64,000 bases of DNA. It comes from Clostridioides difficile_D. GTDB taxonomy: Bacteria; Bacillota; Clostridia; Peptostreptococcales; Peptostreptococcaceae. Of the stretch, positions 36,952-46,749 are shown one piece after another (the stretch's first letter is position 1; each line of letters starts with the position of its first letter). Below the pieces are notes generated by a model. The model was not told the DNA's origin. It worked only from the letters and a program-made list of their open reading frames with translations, and did no database searches. Location: assembly GCA_945861085.1 (NCBI GenBank), contig OX244046.1, positions 1,116,001 through 1,180,000 of the forward strand. The letters are read 5' to 3'. Position numbers and translations under genes: made by a program.

Positions 36952-38346
36952 ATGAACTTAAAGTACGAATTTAAGAATGCCTGGGATGTTGAAAGAAAAG
37001 AAAATACTATTGAACAAATTATGCAATATTCTCGCAATTATATGGATTTTTTAAGTAAGTCAAAGACTGAAAGGCTTTCAGTAAAAGAAATTATAAAATT
37101 GGCTAAAGAAAATAGTTATATTTCAATAGATGAAGCTATGGAAAAAGGAAGCATAAGTTGTGGTGATAAGATTTATGTTATAAATAAAGAAAAGGCAGTA
37201 GCACTTTTTGTAATAGGTAAAAATTATATAGAAAAAGGTATGAAGATTATAGGGAGTCATATAGATTCCCCAAGATTAGATTTAAAACCAAATCCACTGT
37301 ATCAAGAGAGTAATCTAGGTTTTTTTAAGACTCATTATTATGGTGGAATAAAAAAATATCAGTGGACGGCTGTTCCACTTGCTTTACATGGTTTAGTTAT
37401 ATTAAATGATGGAACAAAAGTTGATATATCTATTGGGGAAGAAGATAATGACCCAGTATTTTGTGTAACTGATTTATTGATTCATTTGGCTGGAGACCAA
37501 ATGCAAAAGAAACTATCTGAAGGAATTAGTGGAGAATCTTTAAATATATTAATTGGTAATATTCCTTTAGATGATGAGGAAAAAGAGCCTATAACAGCAA
37601 ATATATTAAAGATTTTAAATGAGAAATACGGTATAGTTGAAGAAGATTTATTAAGTGCTGAAATTGAAGTAGTTCCAGCTGGTAAAGCAAGAGATTTAGG
37701 GTTTGATAGGTCAATGGTGTTGGGATATGGGCATGATGATAGAGTATGTTCATATGCTGCTGTAAAAGCTATACTAGAAACTGAACAACCAGAATTTACT
37801 TCAGTTGCATTATGTGTAGATAAAGAAGAAATTGGTTCTAAAGGGAATACAGGTATGCACTCAAAGTTTTTTGAAAATACTGTGGCTGAACTAATTGCTT
37901 TAGAAGGGGATTATTGTGATATTAAAGTGAGAAGAGCTTTAGCAAATAGTAAGGTACTATCAGCTGATGTTTCTGCTGGATATGACCCAAATTTTGGAGA
38001 AGCATATGAAAAGAGAAATTCTGCATATATGGGAAATGGAGTAGTTTTAACCAAGTATACAGGTTCAAGAGGAAAGAGTGGATGTAATGATGCTAATGCT
38101 GAATTTATGTCAGAAGTAAAGCGAATTTTTAATAAAGGAAATGTAGTATGGCAAACTGCTGAACTTGGAAAAGTAGACCAAGGAGGAGGCGGAACTATAG
38201 CTCATATATTAGCAAATCAAGGTGCAGAGGTTATAGATTGTGGTGTTGGAGTTTTAAATATGCATGCACCACATGAGATTGTCTCTAAAGTAGATATATA
38301 TGAAATGTATAAGGGATATAAGGCATTCTTTAATATCAATTTATAA
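36952..38346 (+). CDS. M18 family aminopeptidase (aspartyl aminopeptidase-like)
   Basis: A cytosolic zinc aminopeptidase of 464 residues. M18 signatures: IGSHIDSPRLDLKPNPLY near 101-118 (His and Asp ligands), YGHDDRVCSYAAV near 260, CVDKEEIGSKGNTGMHS near 287-303 (Glu-Glu pair), and a late NMHAPHEIVSK with the final His. GTAGGAGG precedes the ATG. It ends the transcript, with a terminator 20 bases on. Substrate preference for acidic N-terminal residues is a family property. Confidence 0.9.
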   Translation: MNLKYEFKNAWDVERKENTIEQIMQYSRNYMDFLSKSKTERLSVKEIIKLAKENSYISIDEAMEKGSISCGDKIYVINKEKAVALFVIGKNYIEKGMKIIGSHIDSPRLDLKPNPLYQESNLGFFKTHYYGGIKKYQWTAVPLALHGLVILNDGTKVDISIGEEDNDPVFCVTDLLIHLAGDQMQKKLSEGISGESLNILIGNIPLDDEEKEPITANILKILNEKYGIVEEDLLSAEIEVVPAGKARDLGFDRSMVLGYGHDDRVCSYAAVKAILETEQPEFTSVALCVDKEEIGSKGNTGMHSKFFENTVAELIALEGDYCDIKVRRALANSKVLSADVSAGYDPNFGEAYEKRNSAYMGNGVVLTKYTGSRGKSGCNDANAEFMSEVKRIFNKGNVVWQTAELGKVDQGGGGTIAHILANQGAEVIDCGVGVLNMHAPHEIVSKVDIYEMYKGYKAFFNINL

Positions 38347-38361
38347 ATATAGTAAGTGAAT

Positions 38362-38415
38362 AAAGACCATTGTATAAACAATTTTAAACTGTTATACAAT
38401 GGTCTTATTTTTTGT
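38362..38415 (+). terminator. Terminator after the M18 aminopeptidase
   Basis: AAGACCATTGTATAA.CA pairs with TGTTATACAATGGTCTT around an A/T loop, followed by ATTTTTTG. Confidence 0.88.
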
Positions 38416-38487
38416 AAAAGTAACGAATTATTACAATGGAGAAAATAAAATAAAAAACTGTCAAATTAAAAATTATTTTAAAAAAAA

Positions 38488-38516
38488 TTGACAACGATTT
38501 CATCTTGTTATAATAT
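38488..38516 (+). promoter_or_regulatory. Promoter of the GntR/PTS operon
   Basis: TTGACA at 38488 with TAATAT 17 bases on (38511), or TATAAT at 38509 with a 15-base spacer. Two CTTGTTATA direct repeats (38504 and 38528) overlap the -10 and start region and may be the binding site for the regulator encoded next. Confidence 0.6.
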
Positions 38517-38573
38517 GTAATAAAGAACTTGTTATATAATGTTATAAAAAAGTTACATAGGGAGGTGAGCAAA

Positions 38574-39326
38574 ATGGATGAAAAGAAACAAAAAAAAGAG
38601 ATGGATTTAGAAGTAAATTCCTTTGTTCCTTTATATCAGCAGCTATATGACAATATAAAAAAACAAATAACATCTGGTATATACAAACCAGGAGATAAAC
38701 TTCCATCTGAAGGAGACCTGTGTAAAGAATTTAATATAAGTCGTATAACTGTGAGAAATGCACTTAATGAGCTTGTAAAAGAGGACATATTATGTAAAAA
38801 ACGTGGTAAAGGTACTTATGTAACAATACCAGAGAGAATAGAAGCAACATGTGCTGGAAATAGTTTTACCAATTCTTGTCATCGTATTAATGCAAAACCA
38901 AGTACTAAAATAATCTCTGTTTTAATAAAAAAAGCTGATAAGCAAGTGGCTGAAGCTTTAAGTATTGAACTAGAAGAGAAGGTAATATGTATCAAAAGAC
39001 TTAGATTAATAGATGAAGTACCTGTTATCTTTGAAGTTGACTATTTTAGAATAGATTACATGTTTTTATTAAAAGAAGAACTAGAAGATAAGTCTTTAAT
39101 GGAAGTTATATCTAATAATATAAGTACATTACCTAAGCGTGTAGAAAATATATTTGAAGTAAAACATTCGAACAAAGAATATTCTGACCATCTTAAATGT
39201 GCAAGTAACATGCCATTATTGAAAGTAAGACAATCAGTGTATACAGAAAATAATGATGTCTTATATTACAATGAGCAATTTATAAGAAGTGATAAGTACA
39301 AATATGCAGTATCAGCAGAAATATAA
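38574..39326 (+). CDS. GntR-family regulator with UTRA ligand domain
   Basis: 250 residues: GntR winged helix (about 18-82, PLYQQLYDNIKKQITSG..GDKLPSEGDLCKEFNISRITVRNALNEL), then a UTRA effector domain (about 100-245). UTRA regulators bind a phosphorylated sugar or amine and usually control adjacent transport. GGGAGGTGAG lies 5 bases before ATG 38574; an ATG further upstream has no site. It starts the operon that carries the PTS genes, so local control of that PTS is likely. Confidence 0.87.
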   Translation: MDEKKQKKEMDLEVNSFVPLYQQLYDNIKKQITSGIYKPGDKLPSEGDLCKEFNISRITVRNALNELVKEDILCKKRGKGTYVTIPERIEATCAGNSFTNSCHRINAKPSTKIISVLIKKADKQVAEALSIELEEKVICIKRLRLIDEVPVIFEVDYFRIDYMFLLKEELEDKSLMEVISNNISTLPKRVENIFEVKHSNKEYSDHLKCASNMPLLKVRQSVYTENNDVLYYNEQFIRSDKYKYAVSAEI

Positions 39327-39350
39327 TCTATATTTATTAGGAGGACAGGT

Positions 39351-39764
39351 ATGAGAAAGATAATATTAGCATCTCATGGAGACTTTTCAAAAGGGCTTTT
39401 GGATGCAGTAAAAATGATAGTAGGAGATTTAGCAGATTGCGTTAGTTCGTATGGTTTGTATCCTGGGCAAAGTGCTTCAGATTTTGCTTTAGAATTAGAA
39501 AAAACAATATTAGAAGATAAAGAATGTGAATATATAATTTTATCTGATTTATATGGAGCAAGTGTATGTACAGCAATGTTGAGATTGACTAATTTACATA
39601 ATGTTAAGTTATTTTCTGGAATGAATTTGAATATGGTATTAGAACTTCTTACAAGGTTTTCTGGTGCATTAACAGGTGAAGATTTGGACCAATTAGTAGA
39701 AGAATCTAGAAGAGGAATACAAGGTGTGACATTACAAATTAAAGAAGAAGAAGAGGTATTTTAA
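39351..39764 (+). CDS. PTS system mannose/sorbose-family IIA component
   Basis: 137 residues, beginning MRKIILASHGDFSKGLLDAVKMIVG. His9 is the expected phosphorylation site from HPr, and LSDLYGASVCTAM near 63 fits the mannose-family IIA fold. TAGGAGGAC precedes the ATG. Followed after 3 bases by the BtpA-family gene. Passes phosphate to the IIB encoded at 40511. Confidence 0.86.
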   Translation: MRKIILASHGDFSKGLLDAVKMIVGDLADCVSSYGLYPGQSASDFALELEKTILEDKECEYIILSDLYGASVCTAMLRLTNLHNVKLFSGMNLNMVLELLTRFSGALTGEDLDQLVEESRRGIQGVTLQIKEEEEVF

Positions 39765-39767
39765 TTT

Positions 39768-40511
39768 ATGAAAAAAAAAGGAATATTATCAGTATTTAAA
39801 AATAAAAAGCCAATTATAGCAATGATACACTTAAAAGGAGATACTCCAGAAGATATCTTTGAAAGAGCTAAAAAAGAAATTACAATTTTTGAAAAAAATG
39901 GTGTAGATGGAATAATGCTAGAAAATTACTATGGCAATTATTATGACTTAGAAAGAATACTTGAGTATGTATCAAAAGCTAATTTGTCAATACCATATGG
40001 AGTAAACTGCTTAAATGTTGATACTATGGGATTTGAGCTGGCAACAAAATATAATGCTAGTTATATACAAGTTGATTCTGTAGTAGGTCATGTTAAACCT
40101 AGAGATGAGGCTACTTTAGAAGAGTTTTTTAAATTACAGCGTTCAAAATGCCCAGCGTATTTAATTGGAGGGGTACGTTTTAAATACCAACCAGTATTAT
40201 CAGAAAATGATGCTGAAGAAGATTTAAAAATTGGGATGACAAGATGTGATGCTATAGCAGTTACAGAGAATGCTACAGGTCAAGAAACATCAATGGAAAA
40301 AATAGAACTGTTTCGTAAAAATTTAGGTGATTTCCCATTAGTTATAGCTGCTGGAGTTACATTAGAAAATGCAAAAAAACAGCTTGAACTAGGAGATATG
40401 GCAATAATAGGAAGTTATTTTAAAGATAATTATAAAGATTTTGGGGATGTTAGTGTAGAACACGTAAAAACATTCATGGATGAAATAAAAAAAATTAGGG
40501 AGGAATTATAA
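39768..40511 (+). CDS. BtpA/SgcQ-family TIM-barrel protein in a PTS operon
   Basis: 247 residues with BtpA-family landmarks: PIIAMIHLKGDTP near 14-26, VDGIMLENYYG near 45-55, PYGVNCLNVD near 75-86, GGVRFKYQP near 138, AVTENATGQET near 164, and LVIAAGVTLENAKK near 187. The family has a TIM-barrel (nucleoside/phosphosugar-processing-like) fold with no firmly known reaction; E. coli SgcQ sits in a similar PTS cluster. It probably acts on the phosphorylated product of this PTS. The 3' end overlaps the IIB start by one base. Confidence 0.8.
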   Translation: MKKKGILSVFKNKKPIIAMIHLKGDTPEDIFERAKKEITIFEKNGVDGIMLENYYGNYYDLERILEYVSKANLSIPYGVNCLNVDTMGFELATKYNASYIQVDSVVGHVKPRDEATLEEFFKLQRSKCPAYLIGGVRFKYQPVLSENDAEEDLKIGMTRCDAIAVTENATGQETSMEKIELFRKNLGDFPLVIAAGVTLENAKKQLELGDMAIIGSYFKDNYKDFGDVSVEHVKTFMDEIKKIREEL

Positions 40512-40981
40512 TGATTAAATTAGTAAGAGTAGACCACAGACTTATACATGGACAAGTAGCATTTACATGGACAAAGTTTTTAAGTACAGACTGCATATTG
40601 ATAGCAAGTGATGAACTATTAAAGGATGAATTAAGAATGGCAGGACTTAGAATGGCTAAACCATCTAATGTTAAGCTTGTAATGAAAAGTATATCAGATT
40701 CTATAAAAGCACTTAACTCAGGTGTTACTGATAAATACAATTTATTGATACTTTGTGAATCAGTAGAAGATGTTTATAGACTAGCTAAAGAAGTAAAAAG
40801 TATTAAATCTATAAACCTTGGTGGAACAAAATCAGATGATAATCGTGAAAATATATCTAAGGCAGTGCATGTATCAAAAGATGATATAAATATGATTAAA
40901 GAATTAGATTCAGAAGGCGTAAATGTATTTGTACAATTGGTTCCTGATGATGATGCTACAAATGTAATGAAATTAATATAA
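40511..40981 (+). CDS. PTS system mannose/sorbose-family IIB component
   Basis: 156 residues, starting MIKLVRVDHRLIHGQVAFTW. His13 in RLIHGQV is the family's phosphorylated residue. The start ATG overlaps the BtpA-family stop, with GGGAGG upstream, so translation is coupled. Works with the IIC and IID that follow to phosphorylate an incoming sugar or sugar derivative. Confidence 0.9.
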   Translation: MIKLVRVDHRLIHGQVAFTWTKFLSTDCILIASDELLKDELRMAGLRMAKPSNVKLVMKSISDSIKALNSGVTDKYNLLILCESVEDVYRLAKEVKSIKSINLGGTKSDDNRENISKAVHVSKDDINMIKELDSEGVNVFVQLVPDDDATNVMKLI

Positions 40982-40997
40982 TTTTAGGGGGATGAAA

Positions 40998-41756
40998 ATG
41001 GAATTTACACAAGTTATTCTGATAACTCTAATTGCATTCTTTGCATATATGCATTGTTTTGTAGGTTCTACAATGCATAATAGACCTATAGTTGTTGCAC
41101 CACTTGTTGGTTTAGCACTAGGTAATCTACATACAGGTATAGTAATAGGTTCAACATTAGAATTAGTATTTATGGGTGCATTTCCTGTTGGGGCAAGTAA
41201 TCCTCCTGATTTTGTATCTGGTTCTATTATTGCCACAGCATTTGTAATATTAACTGGTCAAGATGTATCAGCAGCAGTTGTCCTTGCAGTTCCTATAGCA
41301 ACTTTAGTATTACTTATAGATAACTTCTTAATGACAGTAGTACTTACATGGGGAGCTCATCTAGCTGACCGTTATGCAGAAGATGGAAATATTGAAGGTG
41401 TAGAGCGTGTGCAATTATTATTTGGTATAGGAAATAAATTAATATTAGCAATAATAGTAGGTATAGGATTCTCATTAGGTGTTCCAGTAATAGAAAAAAT
41501 ACTTTCATTTATACCATCATATGTAACTCATGGGATGGATGTTGCAGCAGGTGTGATACCAGCAATAGGTTTTGCTATGTTAGCTAGAATGATGCTTAAT
41601 AAGAAGACAATAGCATTTTTATTATTAGGATTTATATTGGTTGCTTATTTAAATATAACAGTGACAGGAGTTGCGTTATTTGGATTAGCAATAGCTTTAA
41701 TATATGTTAACTTTGTAGGAGAGAAGGAGGTAGTAGTAGATGACAACGAATTCTAA
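40998..41756 (+). CDS. PTS system mannose/sorbose-family IIC component
   Basis: 252-residue polytopic membrane protein with about seven hydrophobic helices. HNRPIVVAPLVGLALGNLHTGIVIGSTLELVFMG near 25-60 is the characteristic IIC-man segment. AGGGGG lies 6 bases before ATG 40998; the ATG at 40992 abuts that site. It overlaps the IID start by 17 bases, which suggests tight coupling of the membrane pair. Confidence 0.88.
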   Translation: MEFTQVILITLIAFFAYMHCFVGSTMHNRPIVVAPLVGLALGNLHTGIVIGSTLELVFMGAFPVGASNPPDFVSGSIIATAFVILTGQDVSAAVVLAVPIATLVLLIDNFLMTVVLTWGAHLADRYAEDGNIEGVERVQLLFGIGNKLILAIIVGIGFSLGVPVIEKILSFIPSYVTHGMDVAAGVIPAIGFAMLARMMLNKKTIAFLLLGFILVAYLNITVTGVALFGLAIALIYVNFVGEKEVVVDDNEF

Positions 41757-42582
41757 GAAATTGGAGACAATTTCACCAGACAGTAAAATAACGAGGAAAG
41801 ACTTTTGGAAATGTTTTAGAAGGTCTTTAACATTAGATTCATCTTGGAACTATGAACGTATGCAAAATATAGCATATGCATACATGATGGCACCGATAAT
41901 TCGTAGACTATATAAAGATGATAAAGTAAAAAAATCTAAAGCTTTAAAAAGACATCTTGAATTCATGTCAGTTACTCCTCATATAAGTACTCTATTAGTA
42001 GGTATATCTGGAGCTATGGAAGAAGAAAATGCAAAGAATGAAGAATTTGATGCAAACAGCATAAATGCTGTTAAGTCGAGTTTAATGGGTCCAGTTTCTG
42101 GAATAGGAGATTCGTTTTTCTGGGGAACATTGAAGCTTATAGCAGCTGGAGTTGGTATAGCTTTAGCTTCTCAGGGAAATATAATGGGACCAATTTTATT
42201 TCTTCTAATAATAAATATTCCTCATTTTATTATACGTTATATATGTTTAGAAAAAGGATTTAAATATGGAACTCAATTTTTTAAAGATGTAAGTGGTTCA
42301 AATATAGTTTCAAAAGTTATGGAAGCAGCTTCAATGCTAGGGCTTATGGTAATTGGAGGTATGACTGCATCTAACGTAATGCTAAAACTTAGTGTCAATG
42401 TAGGTAGTGGAGAATGGGCAGAGCCTATTCAAACTTACTTAGACCAAATAATGCCATGTATGCTTCCAGCTATGATATTTGGTATTATGTATTGGCTATT
42501 AGGAAAAAAGGTAAAGACAACTACGATATTAATCTCGGTTATGATTATTTGTATAGTATTAGCTGCTATTGGAGTAGTATAA
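41740..42582 (+). CDS. PTS system mannose/sorbose-family IID component
   Basis: 280 residues. Family signatures: ITRKDFWKCFRRSLTLDSSWNYERMQN near 17-43, GISGAMEEENAKNE near 88-101, and SSLMGPVSGIGDSFFWGTLKLI near 111-132, then hydrophobic helices at the C-terminus. GAAGGAGG lies before the ATG within the IIC gene. It is the last gene of the operon and is followed by a terminator. Confidence 0.9.
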   Translation: MTTNSKKLETISPDSKITRKDFWKCFRRSLTLDSSWNYERMQNIAYAYMMAPIIRRLYKDDKVKKSKALKRHLEFMSVTPHISTLLVGISGAMEEENAKNEEFDANSINAVKSSLMGPVSGIGDSFFWGTLKLIAAGVGIALASQGNIMGPILFLLIINIPHFIIRYICLEKGFKYGTQFFKDVSGSNIVSKVMEAASMLGLMVIGGMTASNVMLKLSVNVGSGEWAEPIQTYLDQIMPCMLPAMIFGIMYWLLGKKVKTTTILISVMIICIVLAAIGVV

Positions 42583-42585
42583 ATA

Positions 42586-42622
42586 AAAAATCCCAAGTTC
42601 ATCTGAACGAGGGATTTTTAAC
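42586..42622. terminator. Bidirectional terminator between IID and the LysR gene
   Basis: AAAAATCCC.AGTTCA pairs with TGAAC.AGGGATTTTT around a short loop, with A and T runs on both sides. Confidence 0.85.
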
Positions 42623-42637
42623 TATTTATTAAAATTA

Positions 42638-43543
42638 TTATATTATGATTTCGAAATACTCACATAATCTGTTCAGAAATTTATCTTCTAATGGGGAAAA
42701 AGTTTTCTTTTTAGAATAAATAAAGAAAAATTTTCTAGTAAAATCAACATCTTTTATTTTATAGCATTTTATTTTACCTGCATTGAGATAATCAATAGCC
42801 GAAATGTACGATATAAAGGATACTCCAAGACCTAATCTAACCATTTCTTTAATAGCCTCATTTGATTCTACGTGAGCTAGTACATTTAATTTATTTACTG
42901 GAAAGTTGTTTTTGCTAAGTGTGTTTAATATTAAGTTTCTTGTACCCGACCCTTCCTTTCTCATAATAAAATTTAGATAAGCCAATTCTCCTATATCGAT
43001 GTAATTATTTTTATTATCAATTTTAAAATCTGAAGGGGTGATAAGAACAAGTTCATCGTCTAATAAGTCTAGGTACTCTATTTGAGGATTATTGATTTTA
43101 GAACCAACTAATCCAAAGCTTATTCGTTCATTTAAAATTTCTGATATAGCATATTGAGAATCATAATGGCTTATGGAAAATTTTACATCTGGATAACTCA
43201 TAGAAAAACTCTTCATAAAATCAGGCAAAATATAAGTTTCAGGTATAGAACTACATGCTATATCTATAATACCTTCTATTTTTCCTGAATATTCTTTTAT
43301 ATCATAAATTGCACGTTTACAGTTATTCAATATATATATAGCATGTTCATAAAGAATTTCACCAGATTTTGTGAGTGTAATAACTTTGTTGCTTCTATTT
43401 ATAAGTACAGTTTCTAACTCTCTTTCTAAATTCTGTATGTGTGCACTTACAGTAGGTTGAGTTAAAAAAAGTTCTCTTGCAGCTTTTGAAAAACTTTGAT
43501 GTTTTGCAACAGCAACAAATACTTCAAGTTGTTTAAAATCCAT
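42638..43543 (-). CDS. LysR-family transcriptional regulator
   Basis: 301 residues with a canonical N-terminal LysR HTH (MDFKQLEVFVAVAKHQSFSKAARELFLTQPTVSAHIQNLE..) and a substrate-binding domain (about 90-295). The pattern resembles the CysL/YwfK-like branch, but the effector is unknown. AAGGAGG precedes the ATG. Divergent from a lipoprotein gene 362 bases away; molybdopterin genes come next on the plus strand. Confidence 0.9.
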   Translation of the reverse strand: MDFKQLEVFVAVAKHQSFSKAARELFLTQPTVSAHIQNLERELETVLINRSNKVITLTKSGEILYEHAIYILNNCKRAIYDIKEYSGKIEGIIDIACSSIPETYILPDFMKSFSMSYPDVKFSISHYDSQYAISEILNERISFGLVGSKINNPQIEYLDLLDDELVLITPSDFKIDNKNNYIDIGELAYLNFIMRKEGSGTRNLILNTLSKNNFPVNKLNVLAHVESNEAIKEMVRLGLGVSFISYISAIDYLNAGKIKCYKIKDVDFTRKFFFIYSKKKTFSPLEDKFLNRLCEYFEIII

Positions 43544-43905
43544 TATTTAATCCTCCTTAAATTATCTAAAACTATTATAACATATTTGATAAATTAATAG
43601 TCAAAGGTGATTTTTAAAATAGAAAACCTTTAAATATTCATGGAGTTTTTGATTGTTTAGGAATAATTTGGTATAATGTTATAAGGATATCTGCAATAAA
43701 AATATCGTAAATTGAATTTTCAAAATTCAACTTTAAAATGTGTTTTATTACAGAAAAATTACAAATAGCTTCTTAATCTTATTAAATTCAAATAAATATT
43801 ATATAATTATTTTATAATATAATAAATATAATTATTGAAAAAATGGATAATCATACATTGAGAGATAGATAAATACTATAAAATTTAAGAAAGGAGGATT
43901 GATTT
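43544..43905. other. Long intergenic region between the LysR and lipoprotein genes
   Basis: Very AT-rich. A GGTATAATG at about 43671-43679 could be a -10 on the plus strand. No ORF, strong hairpin or RNA motif is seen. A LysR-type T-N11-A site may be present, but I cannot pick one with confidence. Confidence 0.4.
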
Positions 43906-44640
43906 ATGAAGTTAAAAAGGTCATTAGTTTGTGTAACTATTTTAGGTATTATACTTGTTGGATGTCATAAAGAAACTACGAAAGATAAAAATCAAGTAGC
44001 AAGTAAAGCAACACAGCAAAAAACTATGACAAAAGTTCAAAATGATGTTAATGAAATTATGAATAAAGATTATAAGTATATTATAAAAAATATGGGTATA
44101 CCTTATAATACATTTTATTATATAAAACCTAAAGTTTTAAAAGAATCAGATACAATGCAAGATATAAATACATCAAGTTATATGACATTAGTTTATCCAA
44201 AGTATACTGGAAATAATGAACTAGATGGAAGTGCTTTATATGTTGATATTAATGAAAATAAAGTTGTCAATGTTGAAACTAATTCTTTCTCATCGCAGAG
44301 CTTGATAGCCATTGATACTGCATCTAGTATTATGATTGAAAAAAATGACCATGAAAAATCGGCTGTATCACTAGAAAAATTTAGACACATTGACCTGGGA
44401 GAGTACGTTGGAGTTGAAGAGTCCAGAATAAATGAAATCGTAGGAGATGCGAATTATGATTTGACAGCATATAATCATGAAGGTAGTAAAGTAGTTAAGA
44501 GCTATAGATTAAAAGAAGATAATAAAATATTAAAAAAAGAAATACTTACAATAACTATTGTAGATAGCAAAATAAAATCTATAAAAACTATTGAAAGTGA
44601 TAAAATTGTAAAAATAATAAAAGGAGCTTTATTAGAATAA
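43906..44640 (+). CDS. Putative lipoprotein, unknown function
   Basis: 244 residues with a lipoprotein signal peptide: basic MKLKRS, a hydrophobic core, and lipobox LVGC with the lipidated Cys at 20. The mature part begins with a Lys/Gln/Thr-rich linker (about 21-50). A soluble domain follows with no motif I recognise. AAAGGAGG precedes the ATG. It is a single-gene unit with its own terminator. Confidence 0.72.
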   Translation: MKLKRSLVCVTILGIILVGCHKETTKDKNQVASKATQQKTMTKVQNDVNEIMNKDYKYIIKNMGIPYNTFYYIKPKVLKESDTMQDINTSSYMTLVYPKYTGNNELDGSALYVDINENKVVNVETNSFSSQSLIAIDTASSIMIEKNDHEKSAVSLEKFRHIDLGEYVGVEESRINEIVGDANYDLTAYNHEGSKVVKSYRLKEDNKILKKEILTITIVDSKIKSIKTIESDKIVKIIKGALLE

Positions 44641-44659
44641 TGAATTCTAGGGCATACAA

Positions 44660-44710
44660 GGCTGTTTCCAGATAGAAGTAAATTTCTATCTGGAAACAGT
44701 TTTTTTATTA
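44660..44710 (+). terminator. Terminator after the lipoprotein gene
   Basis: CTGTTTCCAGATAGAA pairs with TTCTATCTGGAAACAG perfectly around a short GTAAAT loop, followed by TTTTTTT. Confidence 0.93.
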
Positions 44711-44893
44711 GATTCAAAAAATTTATTTTATTGTAATTGGCAATAATTTTATAATGTTTATTAAATTTGAACTGCACTTATAGATAACAATTAGTTATAA
44801 TTAAAGATAAGATAAAATTATTTTCAACTTTTATATCTATAACAGATTACTTTAAAATGTCTTAAATAAAAAATATATTGGGGAGTATTTAAA

Positions 44894-46075
44894 ATGATAG
44901 AATTAGCAGATGCCATAAAAATTATTGAAAAAAATGTTTTACCAATAAACAGGGTCAAGAGAGTAAATCTCATAGATGCAGTAAATAAAGTAGTTGCAGA
45001 AGATATATATTCAGCAATTGATAGCCCTCCATTTGATAGGTCACCATATGATGGTTATGCATATAATGCAAATTCTGAAAATAGAAATTTAAAGGTTATA
45101 GGGACTTTGTATGCAGGAGAAGTGTTTGATAGTATATTAAATAAAAATGAAGCAGTGAAGATAATGACTGGTGGAAAAATACCAAAGGGTGCAAACTGTG
45201 TAATAAAAAAAGAAGATGTAACGGTTATAGGTGATATGATAACTTTAAATGTAAAATTAAAGGAATATGATAATTACATATTTAAGGGTGAGGATATAAA
45301 AAAGGGTCAATTGATTATTAATAAAAATCAGAATATAGGATATGATGGTATTGGGGTATTAGCAAGTCTTGGAATATCCAAAGTAACTGTTTATGATGAT
45401 TTAAAAGTTGGAATTTTGAATACAGGTACGGAACTACAAGATATAAATGAGATTTTAGAGAATGGTAAGATATATGATAGTAATAGATATACCTTATATT
45501 CAAGATTATTAAAACTTGGAATACAAGCAGATACAATATGTAATTGTTCTGATGATATATTCGAGCTAGAAAAAAAGGTAAGGGATATGTTACAGAATGT
45601 AGATTTTTTAATTACTACAGGTGGCGTGTCTGTTGGAGATAAAGATTTAATTCCAGATGTATTTAGAAAAATAGGGGCAACAGAATTGTTTTGGAAAATA
45701 AATATCAAACCAGGAGGTTCTTGTTATGTAGCTACATTGGGAGAAAAAATATTGTTTGGTCTTTCTGGTAATCCACATGCAGCAATCGTGGTATTTGATA
45801 ATGTGGTAGTTCCTGTGATTGAGTATTTGACATATAAGAAAAGGAATCATTATATAAAAGCCTTATTTAGAGGAGAATTTAATAAAATTTCAAATAAAGA
45901 TAGGTTTGTAAGTGGAAAACTATATACAAGTGAAGGTAAACTATATGTAGAGTTAAATGATAAGAAAGATGCCAAAGCTAGGTTATCTGCGACTCTAAGA
46001 AGTAATTGTATGATTAAGATTAAAAAGAATGAAACAATAAAAGAAAATCAATTGGTCGATGTTATTACTAGATAG
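44894..46075 (+). CDS. moeA: Molybdopterin molybdenumtransferase
   Basis: Inserts molybdate into adenylated molybdopterin. 393 residues, with the MoeA signatures SPPFDRSPYDGYA near 41-53, MTGGKIPKGANCVIKKED near 94-111, NTGTEL near 177, and TTGGVSVGDKDLIPDV near 241-256. A weak GGGGAG precedes the ATG by 9 bases. mobB starts 23 bases after its stop, so the pair forms a cofactor-assembly unit. No molybdoenzyme gene is in the window. Confidence 0.93.
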   Translation: MIELADAIKIIEKNVLPINRVKRVNLIDAVNKVVAEDIYSAIDSPPFDRSPYDGYAYNANSENRNLKVIGTLYAGEVFDSILNKNEAVKIMTGGKIPKGANCVIKKEDVTVIGDMITLNVKLKEYDNYIFKGEDIKKGQLIINKNQNIGYDGIGVLASLGISKVTVYDDLKVGILNTGTELQDINEILENGKIYDSNRYTLYSRLLKLGIQADTICNCSDDIFELEKKVRDMLQNVDFLITTGGVSVGDKDLIPDVFRKIGATELFWKINIKPGGSCYVATLGEKILFGLSGNPHAAIVVFDNVVVPVIEYLTYKKRNHYIKALFRGEFNKISNKDRFVSGKLYTSEGKLYVELNDKKDAKARLSATLRSNCMIKIKKNETIKENQLVDVITR

Positions 46076-46097
46076 TTTTATGAAAGGACGCAATTTT

Positions 46098-46631
46098 ATG
46101 TATAATATATTGTCAATTGTCTCCTATTCAGGAGTAGGTAAAACTACATTGATTGAAGGCATAATAAAAGAACTAAATAAAAAAGGGTATCGTGTTGGAG
46201 TTATTAAACATACATGTCATGATTTTGATATGGATGAGGAAGGAAAAGATACTTACAAACATAGAAAATCTGGTGCAAGAAAAGTCTGTATAATATCAGA
46301 TAAACGAGTAGCATATATTGAAGAACTAAAAGATAAGAATCCATTATATAAAATGATTCAATTATATGAAGATATGGACTTAATTATTATAGAAGGATAT
46401 AAAAACTATAGGTTCAAAAGATTGGAAGTAACTAGAAAAGATAAATATGAGGATATTTTATCTAATAAGTCTGATTTGATAGGTATTGTTAGTGATATAG
46501 AATATAACTTGAATATTGAACAGTTTGATTTAAATGACTATGAAAATATATCAAAGTACATAGAGTCTTATATAAAAAATGATACTTTAAGTATAAGCAA
46601 TGTTGAAATAAAAAACATACTAAAAGAATAG
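46098..46631 (+). CDS. mobB: Molybdopterin-guanine dinucleotide biosynthesis adapter protein
   Basis: 177-residue GTP-binding protein with a P-loop SGVGKTT (residues 11-17) and IIEGYKNYRFKRLEV near 96-110, the MobB signature. ATG 46098 is preferred, with GAAAGGAC about 10 bases upstream; earlier in-frame ATGs overlap moeA or that site. Helps make or deliver the guanylated molybdenum cofactor. Confidence 0.88.
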   Translation: MYNILSIVSYSGVGKTTLIEGIIKELNKKGYRVGVIKHTCHDFDMDEEGKDTYKHRKSGARKVCIISDKRVAYIEELKDKNPLYKMIQLYEDMDLIIIEGYKNYRFKRLEVTRKDKYEDILSNKSDLIGIVSDIEYNLNIEQFDLNDYENISKYIESYIKNDTLSISNVEIKNILKE

Positions 46632-46749
46632 TTTTAAGATGTTCTTTTTATATAAAATGATATAATTATTTATATAGATAAAGATATAAGAAATTTATCA
46701 GTTGTATTTTAAATTATAAAATATTGAAGAAATTGTAGGAGGACAGTAT

